The notes under the pieces were generated by a model that did no database searches, was not told the origin of the DNA, and saw only the letters and a program-made list of their open reading frames with translations. The translations under genes and the position numbers were made by a program. This document shows, piece after piece, positions 34,049-43,302 of a stretch of 64,000 nt of DNA. Positions within the stretch are counted from its first letter, which is position 1. Each line of letters opens with the position of its first letter. The stretch covers positions 186,001 through 250,000 of the forward strand of contig CAVSGS010000006.1 of NCBI GenBank assembly GCA_963727545.1. Direction: 5' to 3'. Source of the stretch: Flexifilum sp963727545. Lineage in GTDB: Bacteria > Chloroflexota > Anaerolineae > Aggregatilineales > Phototrophicaceae.

Positions 34049-34618
34049 ATGCGCAAAATCATCCTGCTGATGCACGTATCACTCGACGGCTTCGTTGCGG
34101 GACCGAATGGGGAAATGGACTGGATTCGCTTCGACGGCGACCTCGAAGCCCACGTTCATCAACTCCACGCCACCACCGACACCGCGATCTACGGACGCAA
34201 GACCTTCGAGATGATGGCGAGCTACTGGCCCACCGTGCTCGACGACCCCAACAGCGAGGAAAGTGCCCGCGATCACGCCCGGTGGCTGCAAGACGCGACC
34301 AAAATCGTGGTCTCGACGACGCTTGACCAACCGGCGTGGGCGAAGACGGTCGTGCTGCGCGAGAATTTCGCCGAAGAACTGGCGCGCATCAAGGCGCAGC
34401 CCGGCAAAGACCTCTGGCTGATCGGCAGTCCGACGCTGGTACACAGCTTGATGCAGCACGACTTGATCGACGAGTATCGCCTCAACGTCAATCCGGTCGC
34501 TATCGGCAGCGGCATCCCGCTTTTCGCCGGGCTGGATCACCAGATCGATCTGCGCTTGTTGGAGACGAAAACCTTCGATGGCGTCGTGGCGCTCCGCTAC
34601 GAACGGGCGCGTTCGTAA
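34049..34618 (+). CDS. Dihydrofolate reductase-family protein (RibD C-terminal type), copy 1
   Basis: ATG 34049 follows GAAGGAG. The 189-residue product starts MRKIILLMHVSLDGFVAGP, the family signature, with AIYGRKTFEMM for the NADPH-binding loop and DLWLIGSPTLVHSLMQHDLI and GSGIPLF near the end. These proteins resemble the reductase part of RibD and bacterial DHFR, but few have known substrates. It follows an AraC regulator and precedes a second protein of the same family at 34815; the two share about one-third of residues by eye, so they are ancient paralogs. It has no signal or membrane segment. Confidence 0.88.
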   Translation: MRKIILLMHVSLDGFVAGPNGEMDWIRFDGDLEAHVHQLHATTDTAIYGRKTFEMMASYWPTVLDDPNSEESARDHARWLQDATKIVVSTTLDQPAWAKTVVLRENFAEELARIKAQPGKDLWLIGSPTLVHSLMQHDLIDEYRLNVNPVAIGSGIPLFAGLDHQIDLRLLETKTFDGVVALRYERARS

Positions 34619-34648
34619 GATTACGTCTGGATATTTCAGCATCTTCTC

Positions 34649-34673
34649 GTAGGGTGCAGCACGCGCGCCCTAC
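34649..34673. repeat. Degenerate family P palindrome
   Basis: GTAGGGTGCAGCACGCGCGC followed by CCTAC keeps the outer arms, with mismatches in the core. Confidence 0.5.
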
Positions 34674-34814
34674 GGGAAATCAACCGATGCGGCACTAAAC
34701 GATTTTTAGCCGGGTTGATTGATTTTTTCCAAGACGTAAGTTGCCCAGCATCATACAATCGTGTCAATGTCACTAACCCTTCCCCGAGATGTTAGCCGAA
34801 CACAGGAGAACGAA

Positions 34815-35399
34815 ATGAGTAAAGTATTCTTCGCCATGGGCATGTCACTGGACGGTTTCACCGCTGGAGCGAACGTTGGTGTTGAGGAACCGATGGGCAT
34901 CGGGGGTGAGCGGCTTCATGATTGGTTGTTCGCTCACAAGACGGAAGCAGAATCCGAAGCCTTCCAAGCTGAAGCATTCGAGCGGGTGGGGGCGGTCATC
35001 ATCGGCAGGCGTACCCTCGATCTCGGACTTGATCCTTGGGGAGACAACCCACCTTATCATGCGCCCTGTTTCATCGTCACGTCGACGCCGCATGAGACGA
35101 TTGTCAAAGCAGGCGGTACGTCGTTTACCTTCGTTACCGACGGGATCGAAAGCGCGCTTGAGCAAGCAAGAGCAGCCGCCGGCGGCAAAGATATTCGGGT
35201 GTTGGGCGGCGCGACTCTCGCTCGGCAATACCTAAAAGCAGGACTGTTGGACGAAATACAGATCGATCTGGTGCCTTTACTGCTTGGCAGCGGAACCCGC
35301 TTGTTCGAGGATGTCGGCAGCCAAGCGATTGAACTAGAGCAAACCAGCGTTGTAGCAGAACCGGGAGTCACTCACCTCACCTATCGCGTCCTCAAGTAA
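34815..35399 (+). CDS. Dihydrofolate reductase-family protein (RibD C-terminal type), copy 2
   Basis: ATG 34815 follows CACAGGAGAACGAA. The 194-residue product starts MSKVFFAMGMSLDGFTAG and contains AVIIGRRTLDLGLDPWGDNP, DIRVLGGATLARQYLKAGLL and PLLLGSGTRLFED, matching the family of NADPH-dependent reductases. An approximately 25-residue insertion after the first strand (ANVGVEEPMGIGGERLHDW) is not seen in copy 1. A candidate promoter (TTGCCC, then CATACAAT) precedes it, so it need not be co-transcribed with copy 1. A hairpin with a short T-run follows the stop. Confidence 0.88.
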   Translation: MSKVFFAMGMSLDGFTAGANVGVEEPMGIGGERLHDWLFAHKTEAESEAFQAEAFERVGAVIIGRRTLDLGLDPWGDNPPYHAPCFIVTSTPHETIVKAGGTSFTFVTDGIESALEQARAAAGGKDIRVLGGATLARQYLKAGLLDEIQIDLVPLLLGSGTRLFEDVGSQAIELEQTSVVAEPGVTHLTYRVLK

Positions 35400-35446
35400 G
35401 CGACGCGCCCGTCGATAACGCTTCGACGCGCTGGTAGCTGATGCGA

Positions 35447-35482
35447 CTGCCTGCCGCCCGCTTCGGGTTGGCGGGCAGTTTT
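35447..35482 (+). terminator. Likely rho-independent terminator after DHFR-like copy 2
   Basis: A G+C-rich imperfect stem (CTGCCGCCCGC against GGCGGGCAG) is followed by TTTTG. It lies about 50 bases after the stop codon and before the carboxyltransferase promoter TATAAT at 35525-35530. Confidence 0.55.
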
Positions 35483-35560
35483 GCGCTGCCGAGTCTCCTA
35501 TCTCTACAATGGGTTATGTGAAGCTATAATCGCCTGAGTGTAGAGCCTTAGGGACGACCG

Positions 35561-37198
35561 ATGGACACTATCGAGAGCCAAATCAACCCGGACGACGAGC
35601 GCTTCAAGGCGAACGCTGCGCATAATCGCGCCCTTGCCGCCGAACTGCGCCAGCGCTTGACGCTCGTCCGCGAGGGCGGAGGGGAACGCTACCGGCAGCG
35701 CCAGCAGGCACAGGGCAAGCTGTTCGTCCGCGACCGGGTGGATCGGCTGCTCGACCCCGGCTCGCCCTTCTTGGAGATCGCGCCGCTGGCGGCATGGGGC
35801 GTCTACGAGGACGAAGGCGGGGCACCGTCTGCCGGGATCGTGGCAGGGATCGGGCGGGTCAGCGGCGTCGAGTGCCTGATCGTCGCCAACGACGCGACCG
35901 TCAAGGGCGGCAGCTACTTCCCGCTGACGGTCAAGAAGCATCTGCGCGCCCAGCAGATCGCGCTGGAAAACAATCTGCCCTGCATCTATCTGGTCGACAG
36001 CGGCGGCGCGTTCCTGCCGATGCAGGACGAGGTTTTCCCCGACGCCGACGACTTCGGACGCATCTTCTACAATCAGGCGATCATGAGCGCGGCGGGCATC
36101 CCCCAGATCAGCGCGGTGATGGGCAGCTGCACGGCGGGCGGCGCTTACGTCCCGGCGATGTCCGACGAGACGGTGATCGTCAACGGCACGGGCACGATCT
36201 TTCTGGGCGGTCCGCCGCTGGTCAAGGCAGCGACCGGCGAAGAAGTCAGCGCCGAAGACCTCGGCGGCGCGCTGGTGCATACCCGCGTCTCCGGCGTCGC
36301 CGATCACTTCGCCGAGGACGACGATCACGCGCTGGCGATTCTGCGCGACATCGTGGCGACGCTCAACCGACCGCCCAAGTCCGCGCCGCCGCAGCCGAGC
36401 GCCGATCCGCTCTACGACGCGGAAGAACTCTACGGCATCATCCCGGCGAGCTTCCGCGAGACCTACGACGCCCGCGAACTGATCGCCCGCATCGTCGATG
36501 GCAGCCGCTTCCGCGAGTTCAAAGCCGACTACGGCACGACGCTGGTCACCGGCTTCGCCGCCATCGAGGGCTACCCGGTCGGCATCCTCGCCAACAACGG
36601 CGTGCTGTTCAGCGAGTCGGCGCTCAAGGGCGCGCACTTCGTCGAACTGTGCACCGCGCGCGACATTCCGCTGCTGTTCCTGCAAAACGTGACCGGCTTC
36701 ATGGTCGGGCGCGAGTACGAGGCGGGCGGCATCGCCAAAGATGGCGCGAAGCTGGTGCACGCCGTCGCCAACGCCGCCGTCCCCAAGCTGACGGTGATCG
36801 TCGGCGGGAGCTTCGGCGCGGGCAATTACGGCATGTGCGGGCGCGCCTACAATCCGCGCTTTCTGTGGATGTAGCCCAACAGCCGCATCAGCGTGATGGG
36901 CGGCGAGCAAGCCGCCAACGTCCTCTTAACCGTCAAGCTCGATCAAATGGCAAGGCGACGTGATCCACAAGCGCTACGGGGAGATGATCCACTGATGACA
37001 AGCGAGGAACAGATCGCCTTCAAAGCTCCCATTCTGGAAAAATACGAGCGCGAAGGCAGCCCCTACTACTCGACCGCGCGCCTGTGGGACGACGGCATCC
37101 TCGACCCGCCGGAGACCCGCCGCGTGCTCGGTCTCGCCCTCAGCGCCTGCGCCAACCAGCCGCGCCGCGCGACGAAGTACGGCGTTTTCCGTATGTAG
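35561..37198 (+). CDS. Acyl-CoA carboxylase carboxyltransferase subunit with in-frame TAG
   Basis: The gene reads as a methylcrotonyl/geranyl-CoA-type carboxyltransferase: YRQRQQAQGKLFVRDRVDRL, IVANDATVKGGSYFPLTVKK and PCIYLVDSGGAFLP in the N-terminal crotonase fold, and LFLQNVTGFMVGREYEAGG and GGSFGAGNYGMCGRAYNPRF in the second. After FLWM the codon TGG expected in WPNxRISVMGGEQAA is TAG (36872-36874), then the same frame continues with RISVMGGEQAANVLLTVKLD and ends RATKYGVFRM. A poorly matching segment at about 36945-36995 may hide two compensating indels. Full length would be about 545 residues. The biotin carboxylase/carrier subunit is not in the window. TGG to TAG may be a real nonsense mutation or a base error. 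Confidence 0.85.
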
Positions 37199-37202
37199 AA
37201 GA

Positions 37203-37232
37203 GTAGGAGGCGGGCTTCAAACCTGCCCCTAC
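37203..37232. repeat. Family P palindrome, AGG(CTT)CCT-type core, mismatched
   Basis: GTAGGAGGCGGGCTTC and AAACCTGCCCCTAC form a GCAGGTTTGAA-related core with several substitutions. It fills the gap between two convergent genes. Confidence 0.55.
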
Positions 37233-37286
37233 CAGGGGATAATGCTGGTCGGAGGCGCGCACTTGAACGCCCACAAACGTGAGTGC

Positions 37287-39083
37287 TTAGTACCCCAGCG
37301 CGAGACCGTTACGCATCGGATCGGCGGCGCCGTAGAGCTTGCCATCGTCGCCGACGACAATCGCCTGCACCGAGCCGGTATTCCCCTCGCGGATCGAGAA
37401 GCCGCGCGCGGTCAAGGCGCTGGCGAGTTCGGTCGAGTACAGCCCCGTCCCGACGTTGACCGAGCCGTTGCGCGCGACGATGCGCGGCAAATTGACCGCT
37501 GCCTGCACGTCCATGTTGAAATCGAGCACGTCGACCAGCACGTTGAGGTTATAGCCGATGATGCTGCTGCCGCCCGGTGAGCCGAGCGCCATGAACGGCT
37601 GACCGTCGCGCAGGACGAGCGTCGGAGCCATGCTGCTGCGCGGGCGCTTGCCGCCGACGGTGGTCGCGTCGTCGCCGAGCGCGGTGCGGCGTTCGCCACG
37701 CTCGCCGGACGGGGCGTTCGGAACCGGATTGCCGTCGGCGTCGGTCGGGTTGGCTTCGAAGTCGGTCAGCTCATTGTTGAGCAGGAAGCCGCGTCCCGGC
37801 ACGACCAAACCCGCCCCGAACAGCCGCTCGATGGTCGTCGTCATCGAGACCATATTGCGGTCTTTGTCGATGATCGAGAAGTGCGTCGTCGAGATGTTCT
37901 CGGTATCGGTATAGATCGCTGTGTCATAGTAGGGCGCGTTTGCCGTCCCCGCTTCGATGATCGGCGGATCGCCCGCTTGAACGGGAGTCTCGGCGGCGGA
38001 GATCGGGTTGGGCATCAAGGCGTTCCGGCGCTGGCGGGCATAATCCTTGTCGAGCAAGCCGGGGATGTTGACGTCGACGAAGTCGGCGTCACCCATGTAG
38101 GCGTTGCGATCCGAGAAGGCGATATTCTGCGCGTTGGCGAAGGTGGAGATGTAATCGAGCGATCCCCAGCCCATGCCGTTGAGGTCGAAGGCTTCCAGCA
38201 GGTTGAGCGCCTGCATCATGGTCGCGCCGCCGCTGGTGGGCATGTTCATGCCATAGACGTCGTAGCCGCGATAGTTGGTGGTCACCGGCTCGCGCTTGAC
38301 GGCGATGTAATTGGCAAGGTCGCTGATGTCCATCACGCCGGGGTTGACCGGGGCATTCTGGACGGCGTCGACGAGGTCTTGACCGACTTCGCCACCGTAG
38401 AAAACGCCGATGCCCTGATCGGCGATCAGTTCGAGCGTATCGGCGAGGTCAGGATTCTGGATCACGCTGCCCGCCGCTTTGGGCGAACCATCTTCGTTGA
38501 GGTAAATCGCTGCCGATGCCGGGAACTGCGCGAGGCGATCGGCATTAGCGGCAATCGTATCGGCAAAAGCATCGTCAATCGTGTAGCCGTCGCGGGCGAG
38601 TTTGATCGCGGGCTGCATCGCTTCGCTCAACGTGAGCGTGCCGTGTTCGTCCAGCGCGCGCGCGACCGCTGCCAGCGTCCCCGGCACACCGACGGGGTTC
38701 CCACCCAGCGATCGGTCGCCAAAAGGCACCGGGTTGCCATCGGCATCGAGGAAAACGTCCGGCGTGTAGGCTGCCGGGGCTTCTTCGCGCCCGTCGTAGC
38801 CGATCACGCTGCTGCTGCCGGCATCGTAGACCATCATGAAAGTGCCACCGCCCAAGCCGCTGGCGTAGGGTTCGGCGACCGCCAGAACAAACTGCACCAC
38901 CGCCATTGCATCGACTGCATTGCCACCTTGCCGCAGCGTTTCAATACCGGCGAGCGTTGCGTAACGGTTGGAAGTGGCGACCATGCCGTTGGGGGCGACC
39001 GTCGCGCCCAACGTGCCCGTTTGGGCTTGACCGAGCATCGGGAATGCAAGCATCAAGACCAGTGTGAAAATAAATTTCCGCAT
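37287..39083 (-). CDS. Gamma-glutamyltransferase
   Basis: ATG 39083 begins the signal peptide MRKFIFTLVLMLAFPMLGQA; upstream in-frame residues to 39299 lie over the divergent gene and are not used. The 598-residue precursor has the large-subunit motifs GGNAVDAMAVVQFVLAV and YASGLGGGTFMMVYD, the autoprocessing Thr in NISTTHFSIIDKDRN, and the small-subunit RSSMAPTLVLRDGQP and GSPGGSSIIGY. The enzyme cleaves gamma-glutamyl bonds, such as those in glutathione, and is active outside the membrane. It is divergent from the DUF1232 gene; the 179 bases between them contain A+T-rich sequence with a short TATATATACGGTATA stretch that suits a promoter. Confidence 0.93.
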   Translation of the reverse strand: MRKFIFTLVLMLAFPMLGQAQTGTLGATVAPNGMVATSNRYATLAGIETLRQGGNAVDAMAVVQFVLAVAEPYASGLGGGTFMMVYDAGSSSVIGYDGREEAPAAYTPDVFLDADGNPVPFGDRSLGGNPVGVPGTLAAVARALDEHGTLTLSEAMQPAIKLARDGYTIDDAFADTIAANADRLAQFPASAAIYLNEDGSPKAAGSVIQNPDLADTLELIADQGIGVFYGGEVGQDLVDAVQNAPVNPGVMDISDLANYIAVKREPVTTNYRGYDVYGMNMPTSGGATMMQALNLLEAFDLNGMGWGSLDYISTFANAQNIAFSDRNAYMGDADFVDVNIPGLLDKDYARQRRNALMPNPISAAETPVQAGDPPIIEAGTANAPYYDTAIYTDTENISTTHFSIIDKDRNMVSMTTTIERLFGAGLVVPGRGFLLNNELTDFEANPTDADGNPVPNAPSGERGERRTALGDDATTVGGKRPRSSMAPTLVLRDGQPFMALGSPGGSSIIGYNLNVLVDVLDFNMDVQAAVNLPRIVARNGSVNVGTGLYSTELASALTARGFSIREGNTGSVQAIVVGDDGKLYGAADPMRNGLALGY

Positions 39084-39262
39084 CTGTGACCTCTTAAAAA
39101 TGTATATATACGGTATACATAATATAGCGGCAGGAATTGTCTTGACCAAACCACATTGGTTTGGCGAACGCCCGATCCAAGCCGCGCAGGGCGATGCTCT
39201 CCCTTCACCAGAGCAACAAAATGGGGTATTTTCCGTAGCTAGAAGCAGATGGCAAAGACGAA

Positions 39263-39869
39263 ATGAAAGCCGATATGAGCGACAAAGCGATAGTTTCACC
39301 GGATGAACTGGAGATTGAGCCGCTCGATCAGGCGGAGATCGAGCAGCGGACGCCCGACTGGTACGCGACGTGGCGCGAGCGCATCCGCCAGTGGATCGCC
39401 GATCATGCCGCCGACGATCTCGCCGAGATCGTGCTGCTCGTGCCGGATCTGCTGGTGCTGCTGCTGCGCCTCGCCCGCGATCCGCGCGTGCCGTGGACGC
39501 TCAAGGGGCAGCTTCTGCTGGCAGCCGCCTACGTGATCAGCCCGGTCGACTTGATGCCGGAAGCGCTGCTCGGCGTGATCGGCTTAACCGACGACGCCGG
39601 GGTGCTGGCGCTGGTGCTGATGTGGCTCAAAGGCGTCACCAGCGTCGATCAGCAAGTGCTGCGCGAGCAACTGGTCAGGGCGCGACGACGTGATCACCGT
39701 GATCGACACGCTCAACACGAAGATCACCGAAAACGCGGATCGGCTGTTCAACGAAAAAGTCTGGCGTAAGCTGCGCCAGCGTTTCGGCAAAGGGGAAAAG
39801 CACCGTTTTTCGCTGCGCCGCCGCCGACAAGCGCAAAATCTGCATGAAGCTCGTTCCAAAAATACATAA
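39263..39869 (+). CDS. DUF1232/YkvA-type protein, +1 frameshift
   Basis: Residues 1-50 are soluble; the DUF1232 core follows: LLLRLARDPRVPWTLKGQLL and YVISPVDLMPEALLG, with two close hydrophobic helices and the conserved Asp-Leu-Met/Ile-Pro turn. At about 39680 an extra G (GTCAGG-G-CGC) breaks the frame, which then reads DDVITVIDTLNTKITENADR and FNEKVWRKLRQRFGKGE to 39869. The full protein has about 200 residues, longer than the 120-residue minimal family member. The function is not known; related proteins are inner-membrane-associated. ATG 39275 is an alternative start. Confidence 0.75.
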
Positions 39870-40066
39870 AATTCATAAAAAATTCCGTTTATTTTCTATA
39901 ACTTACTCTATACTTTAGACAAATCAAAAACAAACCAACCGGTTTGAGCACTTTGAGTTGTGCGTGTTCGGTGAGGTTGGCTAAGGGTTTAGTGCGCTGA
40001 AGTGAGCACGAAAATTGTCGCTGTGCTGGCTTGAGCGTCGTTTAGCCTTAAATGCGTATAACAAGA

Positions 40067-40096
40067 TTGTAATATGATTTGAGCATCATATTACAA
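40067..40096. promoter_or_regulatory. Perfect 12-bp inverted repeat, likely operator
   Basis: TTGTAATATGAT and ATCATATTACAA flank TTGAGC. It lies 107 bases before the TIR-FGE gene in an A+T-rich region of about 330 bases with no gene. GTAATAT also occurs at 40101-40107. Confidence 0.6.
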
Positions 40097-40108
40097 ACGG
40101 GTAATATT

Positions 40109-40124
40109 CTGTAAGCGCTTACAG
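40109..40124. promoter_or_regulatory. 16-bp perfect palindrome of LacI-operator type
   Basis: CTGTAAGCGCTTACAG contains TGTAAGCGCTTACA, which fits the TGNAANCGNTTNCA consensus of LacI-family operators. No LacI-type regulator is encoded in the window. Confidence 0.6.
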
Positions 40125-40202
40125 CTCGTGGGTCCCGTTAGGAGTATGAGGGAATCTCTCGATGGTCATGTCCGTCACTGATACGATGATGAAGCGAAGT
40201 CG

Positions 40203-41714
40203 ATGAAGCTGTTCGTCAGTTATGCGCGGGTAGATAAGAATTACTGCGACCAGATTATCGGATTGCTTGACATCCATGACGTCTGGCACGATCAGCGCTT
40301 GCGCGTCGGGCAGAAGTGGTGGGACGAGATCGTCCGGCGGCTGCACTGGTGCGAGGGCTATATTTACCTGCTTTCCTCCGATTCGGCGTCGTCGGATTAC
40401 TGCCACCGCGAATACGAAATCGCCATGAGCCTCAATAAGCCGATCTTCCCGGTGCTGATCCAGCGCGGCGCGGTGATCCCCGAAGAGTTGTGCAGCGTGC
40501 CCTGCATCGACCTGAGCGAACAGTTGAACGTGCACGGTGTCAAGACGCTGCTGACAGCGCTGTGGCGAGTCGAGCGGGAGATTGTGGCGAATCCGCCGTT
40601 GATGCCGTCGATGCCCACGCCGCCACCGCCAGCGCCGGAGATCAGCGGGGCGGCGCTGCTCGACGAGGCGGTGCGCGCTTTCGAACGCTGCGACTACGAT
40701 AAAGCGGTCTTCCTGCTTAAGAAAGTGCAGGAGAGCCTGTATACGCCGCGCTTTATCAGCGTCGACGCGATGCTGCGTCAAGCGGAAGCGGGACTCGAAC
40801 GGCAGGCATACCTCCGCGACGCGCAGCGTGAATATGCGCCGATTGCGCGGATGATGCGCAACGAGACCTCGCGCTCGCTCGGCTGTACGTCATTCCGCGC
40901 GTTTCAGGCATCATTCCCGGATTACGACCCGGAAAATCTGGCGGAAATCTACGAGCAGACGATCCACGCCCGCCCGCCGTTCATCTTGGAAAAAGCCATG
41001 CCGATGCTGGAATGGTGCCGCATCCCGACGGGCAAGGTGATGATCGAGCGCAACCACTCGAAGAAGACCTTCGACGTGCCGACCTTCGAGATCAGCAAGT
41101 ATCCGGTCACGAATGCGCAGTTCCAGTCGTTCATCGATGCGCCGGACGGCTACAAAAATCCGGCGTGGTGGCAGTCGTCGCCGGAGGTTCAGCGCTGGCA
41201 CGTCGAGCACGCGACCCCGATCGCCGCCGCCGCCAACCGCGAGAATCACCCGCGCGCCTTCGTCTGCTGGCACGAAGCATCGGCGTTCTGTCAATGGCTG
41301 TCGTTCAAGACCGGTCAAACGATCAAGCTGCCGACCGAGCAGCAGTGGCAGCGCGCCGCACAGGGCGATACCAACAATTCGTATCCGTGGGGGACGCGCT
41401 TCAACAAGACATTGTGCAACAGCAAAGAATCCGCCCTGCGCAAGACGACGCCGGTCACGCAGTACGCCGAGAGCGCGAGCGTTTACGGCGTTTATGATCT
41501 GTTGGGCAACGTGTGGGAGTGGTGCGCTAACGGGCACGCCGTCGGCGACATCACCGACGTGAGCGTCGACATTCAACGGGTCGTGCGCGGCGGCTCGTTC
41601 ATGAGTTCCAAGCGGCAGACGAATATCAACTTCTTCTACTACCTCAATCCGCTGTACCGCTACCAGTCGATTGGCTTCCGCATCGCCCGCGAGGTCGAGC
41701 GCCGCAGCAAGTAA
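40203..41714 (+). CDS. TIR-FGE fusion protein
   Basis: Residues 1-115 form a TIR domain: MKLFVSYARVDKNYCDQI, WHDQRLRVGQKWWDEI, and YIYLLSSDSASSDYCHREYE, where Glu70 matches the glutamate that catalyses NAD+ hydrolysis in active TIRs. A Pro-rich spacer (PSMPTPPPPAPEISG), a helical linker with EAVRAFERCDYDKAVFLLKK, and then a formylglycine-generating-enzyme (FGE/SUMF1-type) domain follow from about 265: FEISKYPVTNAQFQSFI, LPTEQQWQRAAQG, YGVYDLLGNVWEWCANG, VVRGGSFMSSK and IGFRIAREV. The two copper-binding Cys of true FGEs near the C-terminus are absent, so it is more likely a ligand-binding scaffold. TIR-FGE fusions occur among bacterial conflict proteins. The gene is alone and stands behind two palindromes. 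Confidence 0.85.
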   Translation: MKLFVSYARVDKNYCDQIIGLLDIHDVWHDQRLRVGQKWWDEIVRRLHWCEGYIYLLSSDSASSDYCHREYEIAMSLNKPIFPVLIQRGAVIPEELCSVPCIDLSEQLNVHGVKTLLTALWRVEREIVANPPLMPSMPTPPPPAPEISGAALLDEAVRAFERCDYDKAVFLLKKVQESLYTPRFISVDAMLRQAEAGLERQAYLRDAQREYAPIARMMRNETSRSLGCTSFRAFQASFPDYDPENLAEIYEQTIHARPPFILEKAMPMLEWCRIPTGKVMIERNHSKKTFDVPTFEISKYPVTNAQFQSFIDAPDGYKNPAWWQSSPEVQRWHVEHATPIAAAANRENHPRAFVCWHEASAFCQWLSFKTGQTIKLPTEQQWQRAAQGDTNNSYPWGTRFNKTLCNSKESALRKTTPVTQYAESASVYGVYDLLGNVWEWCANGHAVGDITDVSVDIQRVVRGGSFMSSKRQTNINFFYYLNPLYRYQSIGFRIAREVERRSK

Positions 41715-41756
41715 ACCCCCGGATCGCGGGCTGCGCGCCAGACCTCACCCCCGACC

Positions 41757-41885
41757 CCTGACAGGGGTAGGTTTTTAACTCTACGCTTACCTCACCCCTA
41801 AATCCCCTCTCCATTACATAGAGAGGGGATTTTAAACACCCTTTGTAACCTGTTTTTACCCCCTCTCCATGCGGCGAGGAGAGAG
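41757..41885. mobile_element. Family A MITE-like element, copy A5 (right end lost)
   Basis: CCTGACAGGGGTAGGTTTTT at the left, then the common core. The right arm ends in CCATGCGGCGAGGAGAGAGA. The bases before it, CCTCACCCCCGACCC, are the head of a family B unit. Confidence 0.65.
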
Positions 41886-42054
41886 AAGCAAGTGCATTCA
41901 GGTTAGTTGAATACCGTACCGCTTGTCTAGGCGCTCCCTCGACATTCCTGCTCCATGTCGGCAGAAGGTCTGAGACGAAAAACCATAATCGCTTTAAGCG
42001 TTCAACGGCTTTGGTAGCCGGGATTTGATCCACAAAATGCCGTATCTTACTGGC

Positions 42055-42115
42055 GTAGGGGCGAGGCATGCCTCGCCCCTACAACTGCGCTGTCACGAGA
42101 GCGAGAATGATTTTC
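42055..42115. repeat. Family P palindrome, AGGCATGCCT core, with conserved flank
   Basis: The palindrome is at 42055-42082. The flanking AACTGCGCTGTCACGAG and GAATGATTTTC (to 42115) are the reverse complement of the flank at 7702-7739. From 41886 to 42054 nothing gene-like is seen. Confidence 0.7.
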
Positions 42116-42125
42116 AAATGGTTGC

Positions 42126-43226
42126 TCAGAACACGATCACGCCGCGCGCGACGGTGCCGGTCAGCATTTCGGCGAAGGCTTCGTTGATCTGATCGAGCCG
42201 CCAGTGGCGCGACACCAACTCATCCAACTTCAATTTGCCGTCAACGTAATAGTCGAGCAGCAGCGGGAAGTCGCGCTGAGCATCGACTGAGCCGTAGTAG
42301 CTGCCCTTGATGGTCTTTTCCTCGCGGGTGATGATCGCGCCGGGGAGATTGGTCGCCGACCCCATCGGCGACAAGCCCGCCAAGATCACCGCGCCACCGG
42401 GACGGGCGGCGGCGAAAGCGAGTTCTTGCAGCGCGGGCAGTCCGACCGCCTCGAATGACCGATCCGCGCCGCGCCCGCCGGTGAGCGCGCGCACGTCCGC
42501 GACGACGTGATCGCTGGCGACGATGAAGTCGGTCGCGCCGAACTGCCGCGCCAGCGCCTCCTTCGCCGGGTTGGAATCGACGGCGATGATGGTGGTCGCG
42601 CCCGCCAGCGCCGCGCCTTGCAGGGTGTTCAAGCCGACGCCGCCGCAGCCGATCACGACCACGCTTTCGCCCGCCTGCACCGGCGAGGTGTAGAGCGCCG
42701 CGCCGACGCCGGTCGCCACCGCGCAGCCGACCAGCGAGGCGGTGGTCAGCGGGACGTCCGGACGCACGGGGACGCAGCTTTGCTCCGGCACGACGGTGTA
42801 CTCGGCGAACGCCGCCAATCCGCAGTAAGCGTAAACCGGATCGCCATTGCGCGAGAGGCGGGTCGTGCCGTCGAGCATCGTCCCCGCCCAGATCGGCGCG
42901 GTGAAGGTGTCGCACAGGTTGGGCTGATCGTGCTGGCAGTAGAAACACTCGCCGCAGGCGGGGCACCAGTTGAGGACGACGTGATCGCCGACGTGGACGT
43001 GCGTCACGCCGTCGCCGACCGCCTCGACGACGCCCGCGCCCTCGTGTCCGGCGACGACCGGCAGCGGGTGCTTGGTCGATCCGCTGACGAGGTGGTAATC
43101 GCTGTGGCAGACGCCGCAGGCGGTGAGCTTGACGCGCACCTCGCCCGCGCGCGGGTCGGCGAGGTCGAGCGTCTCGATGACGAAGGGGGTGTTCGGTTGG
43201 TGGAGTACGGCAGCTTGAATACGCAT
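42126..43226 (-). CDS. Zinc-dependent alcohol dehydrogenase (MDR family)
   Basis: ATG 43226 follows GGAAAGGACTCACCG. The 366-residue product has the catalytic zinc residues in GVCHSDYHLV and AGHEGAG, the structural zinc cysteines in CPACGECFYCQHDQPNLC, and the NAD-binding motif VIGCGGVGLNTLQGA followed by the acidic end of the second strand (IIAVDSN). This pattern fits class III-like, formaldehyde or long-chain alcohol dehydrogenases; the substrate is undecided. It is a single gene, with a family P repeat after its stop and family C repeats before its start. Confidence 0.93.
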   Translation of the reverse strand: MRIQAAVLHQPNTPFVIETLDLADPRAGEVRVKLTACGVCHSDYHLVSGSTKHPLPVVAGHEGAGVVEAVGDGVTHVHVGDHVVLNWCPACGECFYCQHDQPNLCDTFTAPIWAGTMLDGTTRLSRNGDPVYAYCGLAAFAEYTVVPEQSCVPVRPDVPLTTASLVGCAVATGVGAALYTSPVQAGESVVVIGCGGVGLNTLQGAALAGATTIIAVDSNPAKEALARQFGATDFIVASDHVVADVRALTGGRGADRSFEAVGLPALQELAFAAARPGGAVILAGLSPMGSATNLPGAIITREEKTIKGSYYGSVDAQRDFPLLLDYYVDGKLKLDELVSRHWRLDQINEAFAEMLTGTVARGVIVF

Positions 43227-43302
43227 CGGTGAGTCCTTTCCAGAGTTGGGCGGGATTTTAACCCGCGCGGCGCGAGAATGCGCGAAAAAGAAAAGGAAAA
43301 GA

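Noticed and set aside
36893..37198. Separate short gene after the TAG in the carboxyltransferase
   Set aside because: It is the same frame and the C-terminal part of the same protein family, so it is treated as one interrupted gene.
40203..41714. Diversity-generating retroelement target
   Set aside because: The FGE C-terminus looks like the variable region of such targets, but no reverse transcriptase or template repeat was found in the window.
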